DNA from: CAYVBW01 sp964588685
GTDB lineage: Bacteria; Patescibacteriota; Microgenomatia; UBA1400; PJMF01
NCBI GenBank assembly: GCA_964588685.1
Contig: CAZPQG010000008.1
Location: 1-28,845, forward strand
DNA: 28,845 bases
Direction of reading: 5' to 3'
Shown: positions 1 to 6,262 of the stretch, piece by piece
Numbering within the stretch: position 1 is the first letter of the stretch
Layout: the number at the start of each line of letters is the position of its first letter
The notes under the pieces: model-generated
Database searches by the model: none
What the model was told of the DNA's origin: nothing
What the model saw: the letters and a program-made list of their open reading frames with translations, nothing else
Program-made: the position numbers and the translations under genes

Positions 1-45
1 ACATAATATTTTGATAATATTCCCCAGCCTCAACTCATTATTTAT

Positions 46-120
46 TGGCTCCCCGGGCTGGACTCGAACCAGCAACCTTGAAGTTAACAGCTTCCTGCTC
101 TGCCATTGAGCTACCGGGGA
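46..120 (-). tRNA. tRNA-Asn (anticodon GTT)
   Basis: Read on the minus strand, the sequence folds as a cloverleaf. A 7-bp acceptor stem (TCCCCGG with CCGGGGA) is followed by a D-arm with GCTC/GAGC, an anticodon loop CTGTTAA carrying GTT, and a T-loop GGTTCGAGTCC. The discriminator base is G, as is usual for tRNA-Asn, and the 3' CCA is encoded in the DNA. One anticodon-stem pair (27-43) appears mismatched. It lies 58 bases downstream of tRNA-Tyr on the same strand, so the two may be co-transcribed. Confidence 0.95.
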
Positions 121-152
121 TTGTTGAAATAAAATTTAAAGAACTCTTAAAG

Positions 153-161
153 ATTATATCA
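153..161 (-). promoter_or_regulatory. Extended -10 promoter element ahead of tRNA-Asn
   Basis: The minus strand reads TGATATAAT, a perfect extended -10 (TGnTATAAT), in the spacer between tRNA-Tyr and tRNA-Asn. Transcription would start near 146, about 26 bases before the mature tRNA 5' end. No good -35 is visible, which extended -10 promoters can tolerate. The assignment rests on motif and position only. Confidence 0.4.
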
Positions 162-178
162 TTACAAACGAATAACTG

Positions 179-261
179 TGCCAGGAGTAGGATTCGAACC
201 TACGAAGGCTTAAGCCAGCAGTTTTACAGACTGCCCTCGTTGACCACTTGAGTATCCTGGC
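179..261 (-). tRNA. tRNA-Tyr (anticodon GTA), class II with long variable arm
   Basis: On the minus strand the acceptor stem is GCCAGGA paired with TCCTGGC. The anticodon stem GCAGT/ACTGC encloses the loop CTGTAAA with anticodon GTA. A long variable arm containing GGCTTAAGCC follows, as expected for bacterial tRNA-Tyr, then the T-arm GTAGG-TTCGAAT-CCTAC. The discriminator is A. The next bases are CAG, so CCA is not encoded and must be added by CCA-adding enzyme, unlike the neighbouring tRNA-Asn. Confidence 0.95.
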
Positions 262-274
262 TATATTAAATTGC

Positions 275-305
275 AGTTTATTCCGCTGAACAGCGCCCTT
301 CTCAA
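275..305 (-). promoter_or_regulatory. Possible promoter of the tRNA-Tyr / tRNA-Asn pair
   Basis: The minus strand has TTGAGA (300-305) and TAAACT (275-280) separated by 19 bases, a little long. Transcription would start about 7 bases before the tRNA-Tyr 5' end at 261. A short palindrome (CGCTG..CAGCG) lies in the spacer. The rest of the 262-482 spacer is AT-rich; a weak GAAG/CTTC hairpin near 440-460 could mark the end of the rpoD transcript but lacks a T-run. Confidence 0.3.
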
Positions 306-482
306 CCATGCTTAGCAGCAAATACCCTGTTAAAATAAGTTAAAATTTTTTGTTAAGTTGTTAAATTTTATCAAGTAAACTCATAAGATTCAAAAGCAAA
401 ACTAAAAAATACGTCAGAAAATTATTATTTGGCTCAGAAGCTGCTTCGGCCCTAGTTTAAACTTCAATTTCAACTGAAAAAT

Positions 483-1577
483 TTATTCTAAAAAGTCCTG
501 CAACTTTTTGCGGCGGGAAGGATGTTTTAATTTTCGCAAAGCCTTGGCTTCTATCTGGCGAATTCTTTCTCGAGTCACACCGAACTTTCTACCCACTTCT
601 TCTAAAGTCATCATTTTATTGCCGCCTAAACCAAACCTCATTCGCAGTACTTTGGCTTCCCGGTCTGACAAAGCTTGCAGTACTTCATCAATATTTTCCC
701 GCAGCATTTCTCTGCTGGTTAATTCATAAGGAGTTTCCTGTTTGTCATCCGGAATAAAGTCACCCAACACACTGTCGTCTTCTCCATCACCGACCGGTGT
801 TTCCAGAGAGGTAGTATTTTGAGCAATTTTTAAAATTTCGCGTACTTTTTCCGGCTCCATGTCCATCCGCTCACCAATTTCATCCGGAGTGGGTTCACGT
901 CCCAATTCTTGCATTAGTTTTCTGGAAGCTCTCATCAACTTATTGATTGTTTCTACCATATGAACCGGAATTCTAATGGTTCGCGCCTGATCAGCGATAG
1001 AACGAGTAATTGCCTGACGAATCCACCAGGTAGCATAAGTAGAAAATTTAAAACCTTTGGTCCAATCATACTTTTCCACTGCTCGGATTAGACCTTTGTT
1101 GCCTTCTTGAATTAAATCTAAAAACGATAAGCCCCGGCCAATATATTTTTTAGCGATTGATACTACTAAACGCAAGTTGGCATCAGCCAGTTCCTTCTTA
1201 GCTTTCAAGTCACCGGCTTCAACCCGCTGGGCCAGCCGAATTTCTTCTTCTCTGGTCAATAGCGGCACCCGGCCAATCTCTTTTAAATACATACGGACCG
1301 GATCAGATAAACCTTTTTTGCTTAAATTAACTAAATCATCTAATTCTTCTTCCAGCTCGCCTTCCATTTCTTCTTGGTCTTCCAAACTCATAAAAACGTC
1401 AACTTCTCTGTCCAAAATCTCATCAAAAAATTCATCCAGAGCATCTAAGTGTTTTTCCGGTTTGCCAAAAGCCTCCAGCACCTCTTCTTGGGTAATAAAA
1501 CCCTTTTCCTCAGCTTCTTCAATGAGGTTTTCGACTCTTTTTTGTAAGGCAGATGAAAGTTGGGAAATTTTACTCAT
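483..1577 (-). CDS. rpoD: RNA polymerase primary sigma factor RpoD (SigA)
   Basis: Housekeeping sigma-70 factor that directs core RNA polymerase to -10/-35 promoters. Numbered from the start chosen here (364 residues): an acidic region 1.1-like segment (1-80), region 1.2 (DPVRMYLKEIG, about 92-102), region 2 with the highly conserved FSTYATWWIRQAI core (about 178-190), region 3 (REPTPDEIG), and a region 4.2 helix-turn-helix ending VTRERIRQIEAKALRKL. The start is set at the second ATG (1577) because GGAG lies six bases before it at 1584-1587. An upstream in-frame ATG at 1589 would place that Shine-Dalgarno inside the coding sequence. The gene follows map on the same strand after about 100 bases. 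It is shorter than the E. coli protein because it lacks the large insertion between regions 1.2 and 2, as in many bacteria. Confidence 0.97.
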   Translation of the reverse strand: MSKISQLSSALQKRVENLIEEAEEKGFITQEEVLEAFGKPEKHLDALDEFFDEILDREVDVFMSLEDQEEMEGELEEELDDLVNLSKKGLSDPVRMYLKEIGRVPLLTREEEIRLAQRVEAGDLKAKKELADANLRLVVSIAKKYIGRGLSFLDLIQEGNKGLIRAVEKYDWTKGFKFSTYATWWIRQAITRSIADQARTIRIPVHMVETINKLMRASRKLMQELGREPTPDEIGERMDMEPEKVREILKIAQNTTSLETPVGDGEDDSVLGDFIPDDKQETPYELTSREMLRENIDEVLQALSDREAKVLRMRFGLGGNKMMTLEEVGRKFGVTRERIRQIEAKALRKLKHPSRRKKLQDFLE

Positions 1578-1583
1578 TTGAGA

Positions 1584-1618
1584 CTCCATATTATATTACA
1601 GAAAAACCTTAAATTCAA
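1584..1618 (-). promoter_or_regulatory. rpoD ribosome-binding site and possible promoter
   Basis: GGAG at 1584-1587 (minus) decides the rpoD start at 1577. Directly upstream are TATAAT (1590-1595) and TTGAAT (1613-1618) with a 17-base spacer, a good sigma-70 match. However, initiation about 7 bases past this -10 would fall within or just after the GGAG. Either the promoter gives a nearly leaderless message or the match is accidental in an AT-rich spacer. Confidence 0.4.
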
Positions 1619-1678
1619 TTTTTTTTAAACTGCGACAGCCACATTTTTTTTACTTTAGATAACTTTTTTATCTTACTT

Positions 1679-2455
1679 TTACTTCACAATGGCCCAATCT
1701 AAAGTCGGCGTTAAAATAATTGGTTTATTTTCAGATACCATTACCATATATTCAAACATTGCGCTGTTTTTGCCGTCTTCAGTTTTTACTGTCCAGCCAT
1801 CATCTGTAAAAATAATTCGATCTGATCCCGCCAGTACTTGCGCCTCCACGCACAATATCATGCCCTGTTTTAATTTAATACCTGCTTCAGGCCGGCCAAA
1901 AGCCGGAATCTGCGGCGGCTCATGCATTTTTTCACCAATACCGTGGCCGGTGAATTCTTTGGCGATATTAAAATCAGCTTTTTCTACGATAGTCTGCATA
2001 GTATGGCCCAAATCCCCGGTATAATTTCCGGGCTGCGCTAACTGAACTGCAGTCTGCACTGCTTCCCGAGCGGCACGAATTAAATGCATGTCATCAGTTT
2101 TTATTTGATTTAAACCTAAAGTAAAACAGTGGTCGGTTTGCAGACCGTCTTTTTTTAAACCAAAATCAACTTTAACTACATCACCTTCTTTAAACTGACG
2201 TTGATCAGGGATGCCATGCACTACCGTATCATTCACTGACACACAAACCGCATGTTGATATTTATTATTGACCGGGCCAACGCCTTTAAAACTAGGTACG
2301 GCCTTATGTTTTTGACAAAGCTCCTCTGCCAATTGATTTATTGCTAAAGGAGTAGCACCCGGTCTTACTGCCCGATGTAATTCATGCAGAATATCAGTAG
2401 ACAACTGCCCTATCTCTTGATATTTTTTAAGTTGTTTTTTATTTTTAATAATCAC
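1679..2455 (-). CDS. map: Methionine aminopeptidase, type I
   Basis: Cytosolic dinuclear metalloenzyme that removes the initiator methionine from nascent proteins. The 258-residue product has the length of the E. coli enzyme. The five metal ligands fall at the same positions as in E. coli: D97 (in VDFG), D108, H171 (GHGIG), E204 and E235. The conserved substrate-side histidine (VVHGIPD, H80) is also present. Translation starts at GTG; the N-terminus MIIKNKKQL aligns with the family start and no strong ribosome-binding site is seen. The E204 context (LCVEAQV) differs from the usual FTIEP-type motif, and the C-terminus is FEYMVMV rather than FEHT. It lies between the M29 peptidase gene and rpoD on the same strand. 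Confidence 0.96.
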   Translation of the reverse strand: MIIKNKKQLKKYQEIGQLSTDILHELHRAVRPGATPLAINQLAEELCQKHKAVPSFKGVGPVNNKYQHAVCVSVNDTVVHGIPDQRQFKEGDVVKVDFGLKKDGLQTDHCFTLGLNQIKTDDMHLIRAAREAVQTAVQLAQPGNYTGDLGHTMQTIVEKADFNIAKEFTGHGIGEKMHEPPQIPAFGRPEAGIKLKQGMILCVEAQVLAGSDRIIFTDDGWTVKTEDGKNSAMFEYMVMVSENKPIILTPTLDWAIVK

Positions 2456-2531
2456 AGTTTAATTCTTTTTATATTTTAAATTAAATTTTTAACTACAACC
2501 AATTTGCAACAGCAAACTGTCAACTAATCTA

Positions 2532-3743
2532 TTAAACCACAAATTTTCCGGAGCGATAAATCACTTTTTTGCTGTCGTCCGCCAACACTGCTGTCACTAC
2601 TCGATCAGTAGTACTGATAAAATCAGTATGTTCTGCTGAATCATTAAAGCCTAATTGCTCCCATTGTTTTTCATTCAATTGCGCCGGATCCCGACAATAA
2701 CATTCTTTATAAGCTGAACCTAAAGCCACGTGTGTATTGCCAAAAGGGCCGCCCATATTCTCGTCAAACAAAATTTCTGCCATAGGATGTGTGATGCGGG
2801 ACATTCGGCTGTCAGTCAGTGAAAATTCTCCAATTTTATTAGCATTAGGACTGTGTATCATTGCCTGCAATAATTTATTGCCGGTTTCTGCTTCTGCTGT
2901 TTTTACTATGCCCTCATCAAACTCAAAATAAACATCTTGAATTACATTGCCGTAGCGATAAACCGGCTGGTTAACTTTCAGCCAGCCTTGAGCGCCTCTC
3001 CAATCAGGGCTGGTAAAAATCTCAAAAGAAGGAATATTGCGGCCGCTGCCGCCCTGCCAAACACGGTTTTTACCAAGAGTTAAAGTTAATTCTACGTCCT
3101 CACCTTCAATTATAAGCTTTTCAATCTCCAAACTATTGAGCTTCTGTTTTATTTCTGATTGCAATTCAGCAATTTCTCTCCAGCGGGCAATAGGATCATC
3201 TTCATCCAAATAGCAAGCTTGAATAATTTGCTGCCAATATTCAGCTAATGATAAATCTACGAGTTCTGCCTTCGCTTCTACACCCCATAAAGCCACCGTC
3301 CAAGTAAACTTATTTTGATTCTCTTTAGCAATTAGCCAATCTTTGTATTGTTTTTTAGCATCTCGAGCCTGAATAATTTTATGAGGATCAATTTTTTTCA
3401 GTAAGTCAGGATAGGGGTCAGCTAAAACCTGAACTTGATGGTGCAGCAGGTCAGCTTTACTGCGCCAATATTCTTGTGGGAAATGAGTAAGCTGATGTTC
3501 TTGAGCTAAGCTGTAATAATCTTGCTCAAAACCGGTGGGCAGCAGCCTCACCATGGGATGACCGCCGGCTCGCAGCACTTCGTTTTGCACTGCCCGAGCC
3601 ATTGGCTTTGCCACATCCGGCACTGTAATCTCAACTACTTCATCTTTACGCAGCCCTGCCCCTGAATTAAGTGCAAAGTTAACCAAAAGTTGCGCATATT
3701 TCTGAATGATTTCTTGTGCTGGTTGGTAAGATTGACCGGACAT
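2532..3743 (-). CDS. M29 family metallo-aminopeptidase (AmpS/PepS/AmpT type)
   Basis: Probable cytosolic aminopeptidase of MEROPS family M29, which removes N-terminal residues from peptides with a two-metal centre. All family metal ligands can be picked out of the 403 residues: E241 (PSFEIF), E307 (IGEFSL), H338 (GNTHVALG), Y345, H372 and D374 (EHTDF). The length is normal for the family. The ATG start at 3743 has no obvious Shine-Dalgarno; TAAATT sits just upstream. It lies 76 bases before map on the same strand, so the two could share a transcript and a role in peptide recycling. The 163-base spacer upstream is shared with the divergent RmlC-like gene. Confidence 0.93.
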   Translation of the reverse strand: MSGQSYQPAQEIIQKYAQLLVNFALNSGAGLRKDEVVEITVPDVAKPMARAVQNEVLRAGGHPMVRLLPTGFEQDYYSLAQEHQLTHFPQEYWRSKADLLHHQVQVLADPYPDLLKKIDPHKIIQARDAKKQYKDWLIAKENQNKFTWTVALWGVEAKAELVDLSLAEYWQQIIQACYLDEDDPIARWREIAELQSEIKQKLNSLEIEKLIIEGEDVELTLTLGKNRVWQGGSGRNIPSFEIFTSPDWRGAQGWLKVNQPVYRYGNVIQDVYFEFDEGIVKTAEAETGNKLLQAMIHSPNANKIGEFSLTDSRMSRITHPMAEILFDENMGGPFGNTHVALGSAYKECYCRDPAQLNEKQWEQLGFNDSAEHTDFISTTDRVVTAVLADDSKKVIYRSGKFVV

Positions 3744-3893
3744 AATAATTTAAGACTGACTCGCTATTATGATCTAAAGCTGATCTGCCATAATAAGTTA
3801 GCTATTGTTCTTATTTAATAAAAAATAATTTGTTGTTAAATTTTATTGTTAAACTCTAGAGCTGCTTGACTTTTAAGTTTTAAGTTTTTACTT

Positions 3894-3899
3894 TATACT
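3894..3899 (+). promoter_or_regulatory. -10 box seven bases before the RmlC-like start codon
   Basis: TATACT ends 7 bases before the ATG at 3907, and no Shine-Dalgarno is present. TTGACT at 3866-3871 is too far upstream (22-base spacer) to be a standard -35. If the -10 is real, the message is leaderless. Confidence 0.35.
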
Positions 3900-3906
3900 A
3901 CAAACT

Positions 3907-4500
3907 ATGCCATATTATAACCCCTGTGACGAACTGCAAGTTAGTCAAAACTTTTTCAAAACTTCCCTGCCCGGTTTATTTTACTTCCAAGCTCCTAAAT
4001 TTAATGACCGGCGCGGTTTTTTCAGCGAAGTTGTTAAGCTGCCGGAGCTGGAAAAAGTGATTGGCAGGCCGTTTCCGGTTAAACAAGTAAACTATGCCCA
4101 CTCTGCAGTCAATACGGTGCGCGGCATGCATGCTGAAGGCTGGAATAAGCTGGTTTTTGTCACTTCCGGTTTAGCTTTTTGCACCATCGCTGATATCAGA
4201 GCTGAATCTGATACCTATAAACAAACTGAATGTTTTAAACTTGGTTATGATCAAAAAACTGATCTCGGACAGGGTTTATTTATTAGCCAAGGTTTGGCTA
4301 ATTCGGCAGCAGTGCTGGCGGGGCCGCTTCATTATATTTATTTAGTTGACCGGCTTTACAGTGAACGCAGCCAAGAAGACGAACAAGCAATTTCTATTTT
4401 TGATCCGGAATTAAATATTGATTGGCCCATCAGTCAAAATAAAATGATTCTATCAAAACGGGATCAACAAGCAGTTAAGTTAAGTGATCTGGAAAAATAA
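3907..4500 (+). CDS. RmlC-like cupin (dTDP-4-dehydrorhamnose 3,5-epimerase family)
   Basis: The 197-residue protein follows the dTDP-sugar 3,5-epimerase pattern. It has FNDRRGFFSEV (residues 32-42, the nucleotide-sugar loop), QVNYAHS, the catalytic-histidine motif VRGMHAE with H75, K81, an IADIR strand, a tyrosine-rich stretch YIYLVDRLY near 133-141, and IDWP near 171-174. Known members epimerise C3 and C5 of a dTDP-4-keto-sugar on the way to dTDP-rhamnose. The usual second motif (GxAHGF) is replaced here by GLANSAA, losing its histidine, so catalysis or substrate may differ. No rmlA, rmlB or rmlD lies nearby; it is a lone plus-strand gene between minus-strand genes. Confidence 0.82.
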   Translation: MPYYNPCDELQVSQNFFKTSLPGLFYFQAPKFNDRRGFFSEVVKLPELEKVIGRPFPVKQVNYAHSAVNTVRGMHAEGWNKLVFVTSGLAFCTIADIRAESDTYKQTECFKLGYDQKTDLGQGLFISQGLANSAAVLAGPLHYIYLVDRLYSERSQEDEQAISIFDPELNIDWPISQNKMILSKRDQQAVKLSDLEK

Positions 4501-4577
4501 ATTAATCTTTTTGGCTTTAAAATTGCTCTTCAGCCCTAGCTGTTATTATAATCCTCAATTTCAGCATCTCCGGTCTT

Positions 4578-5147
4578 TTAGCCGCCATAATCTTTATTTT
4601 TCTTCATATGCTCGTCAATCAAGCGGCGCAAAAAAACCGAGCGTGGAATTTTGCGGTTTTTAGCAATCCAATCCAAATAATTTTGATGTTGAGGCGAGAT
4701 GAAAAAATTAAAGCGAGTATCCTGCACTTCAGAAGCAGTTTTAAGAGCAGCGCTAAGCTTCTTTTCTAAATTATCTAAAGCATATTTTATTAATTGCAGT
4801 CTGTCATTTTTAATGCCCTTAAAAATAATAGGATATTCTTCCTTGGCAGAAATTGCCACCACCGGTTTATTTTTAGATAGAGCCAAAGTGATTTCATGGC
4901 CAACAGAAGTTGATTGGTGCGAAACTTCTGCCAACACGACATCAGCCTGGTTAATCCAGTCATTAACTTGCTCGTAATATTCTGCTTCCTCCTCAAAACT
5001 AACATCTTCAATTTGTTTAAAATCAATATCCAGTACACTCTCATTCAACACCTCTACGTCCAATTTTTCAAAAATCTCTACAATTTTTTTATAGTTTTCT
5101 TCGTATTGAGCTCTGCCTGATATAGAACCAATAAAATATATTTTCAT
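4578..5147 (-). CDS. DNPH1/nucleoside 2-deoxyribosyltransferase-like domain fused to a C-terminal ribbon-helix-helix domain
   Basis: Residues 1-125 look like the DNPH1 (Rcl) / nucleoside 2-deoxyribosyltransferase superfamily, whose members cleave or transfer the N-glycosidic bond of deoxynucleosides or their monophosphates. Visible signs are an N-terminal strand-loop IYFIGSISGR (3-12), WINQADVVLAEVS (64-76), and the active-site segment TSVGHEITLAL with the likely catalytic E85. Residues 144-182 read as a ribbon-helix-helix DNA-binding fold: strand RFNFFI, a helix, then PRSVFLRRLIDEHMKK. A helical charged linker joins the two. The gene follows the radical SAM gene by 71 bases but has its own extended -10 and a perfect inverted repeat upstream. 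The enzyme assignment is at superfamily level; substrate and activity are unknown. Confidence 0.75.
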   Translation of the reverse strand: MKIYFIGSISGRAQYEENYKKIVEIFEKLDVEVLNESVLDIDFKQIEDVSFEEEAEYYEQVNDWINQADVVLAEVSHQSTSVGHEITLALSKNKPVVAISAKEEYPIIFKGIKNDRLQLIKYALDNLEKKLSAALKTASEVQDTRFNFFISPQHQNYLDWIAKNRKIPRSVFLRRLIDEHMKKNKDYGG

Positions 5148-5150
5148 TGC

Positions 5151-5182
5151 ATTGATTATATCAAAGAAATTTTCTAATCAAT
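5151..5182 (-). promoter_or_regulatory. Promoter with overlapping 8-bp inverted repeat (candidate operator)
   Basis: On the minus strand TGATATAAT (5155-5163), a perfect extended -10, ends seven bases before the ATG at 5147. Flanking it is a perfect inverted repeat, ATTGATTA (5175-5182) and TAATCAAT (5151-5158), with a 16-base spacer. One arm overlaps the -10 and the other overlaps a -35-like TTGATT (5176-5181). A DNA-binding protein on both arms would block the promoter. The gene downstream encodes a ribbon-helix-helix domain, so autorepression is an attractive inference. Confidence 0.5.
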
Positions 5183-5218
5183 CTGAAGAGCTCTAATTTA
5201 ATAAGCTTAATTAAAATT

Positions 5219-6178
5219 TCAATGGTGTTGATAATATTGAAAATAATTATTTTTATGAGGAAATTCTTGCCATAAATCCCGAAGATCATTCTCTAACACA
5301 CTACCCAATCTTAAATAATGATTTGGCTGCGATAAATCGTAAAAATACAAAATGCCATTAGCGTCAACCAGGGCACATTGTCCTTCTAAAGCCCAATCAA
5401 CTAAACTGACTTCTAAATTCCAATCATGTTCTTTTTTAAGCTGTTTAATACGCTTCATTTGCAACTGCACTTCATCAATATTAATTTTCTCTTTGGCAAA
5501 AATGCCTTTAGCTCTGCCGGCAGACATTAAAGTAAAAACGGTAAGTTTATTAACTCCCATTGCTTCAAGTTTTTTTGCCAGAGGAACCATATCTGCTACA
5601 TTGCGCTGCATCACGGAAAAAATCACGCCTACAGATAAATCATGCTCTAATGAGAGTCTGATGTTATTAATAATAGCTTCAAAAGCATCTTGTTTTTGAA
5701 AAATAAAATTATTATTTTTCTTCAGCCCGTGCAAACTACATCTTATATTATCAAGATAGGGTTTAAGTGCTTTAATTTTTTGTTCATTTAAAGCAAAGGT
5801 GTTGGTTGACAGCGAATTAATCATGCCTATTTTTTTAGAATACTTAACTATTTCAACTAAATCATTTCTCAACAGCGGTTCTCCACCGGTAAAAGATAAT
5901 CTTACACAGCCTTCGGCATGTATTTTTTTAATTAACTCTTTCATTTTGTCAGTTGACAATTCTTTTGTTGATTGGCTGGCAGCACAATGAATGCAGTCAG
6001 CATTGCATCTTTTGGTAACTTGTAAACTGAGTGAAAAAAAACCAATATCTTCTTTTTTATCCATTTCAATCAAGTATGAATCCTTAGTGGGGTTGTAATA
6101 AACTCCCTCTTTTAAGCAAACTAAATTGGCTTTATGTTCACCTCTGTTGATTGTGGATTTTTGATTAACAAGTGACAT
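5219..6178 (-). CDS. Radical SAM protein with reduced SPASM/twitch-like C-terminus
   Basis: A 319-residue radical S-adenosylmethionine enzyme. The cluster motif CxxxCxxC is C58, C62, C65 (CNADCIHC), followed by FTGGEP (96-101), which contacts SAM, and a classic alternating TIM-barrel pattern. The C-terminal part (GQCALVDANG, then LGSVLENDLRDLW) resembles the spacing of SPASM/twitch domains found in peptide- and cofactor-modifying enzymes such as the PqqE and NirJ groups. Only C278 remains of the usual cysteines, so an auxiliary Fe-S cluster is unlikely. Residues 20-46 form an extra N-terminal segment before the barrel. No precursor-peptide gene was found beside it. It is followed by the DNPH1-RHH gene, and TATAAT at 6189-6194 lies 10 bases before its ATG. 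Function unknown. Confidence 0.85.
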   Translation of the reverse strand: MSLVNQKSTINRGEHKANLVCLKEGVYYNPTKDSYLIEMDKKEDIGFFSLSLQVTKRCNADCIHCAASQSTKELSTDKMKELIKKIHAEGCVRLSFTGGEPLLRNDLVEIVKYSKKIGMINSLSTNTFALNEQKIKALKPYLDNIRCSLHGLKKNNNFIFQKQDAFEAIINNIRLSLEHDLSVGVIFSVMQRNVADMVPLAKKLEAMGVNKLTVFTLMSAGRAKGIFAKEKINIDEVQLQMKRIKQLKKEHDWNLEVSLVDWALEGQCALVDANGILYFYDLSQPNHYLRLGSVLENDLRDLWQEFPHKNNYFQYYQHH

Positions 6179-6262
6179 GAGTTTGCTTATTATATAATAT
6201 ATTTATCATTATATAAGCCTATATAAAGACAAAATCTTTAAAAACAGCTAAAAATATATTAA
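6179..6262. promoter_or_regulatory. Divergent promoter region between radical SAM and PfkB genes
   Basis: An 84-base, almost pure AT spacer with several TATAAT-like boxes on both strands. An imperfect inverted repeat is centred near 6201 (GCTTAT at 6185-6190, ATAAGC at 6213-6218, with more matching bases inside and a 3-base bulge). The clearest box is minus-strand TATAAT at 6189-6194. No Shine-Dalgarno precedes either gene. Confidence 0.4.

Noticed and set aside
1177..1581. 134-residue plus-strand frame opposite rpoD
   Set aside because: Serine-rich shadow of the antisense strand of rpoD; the minus strand encodes an unmistakable sigma factor.
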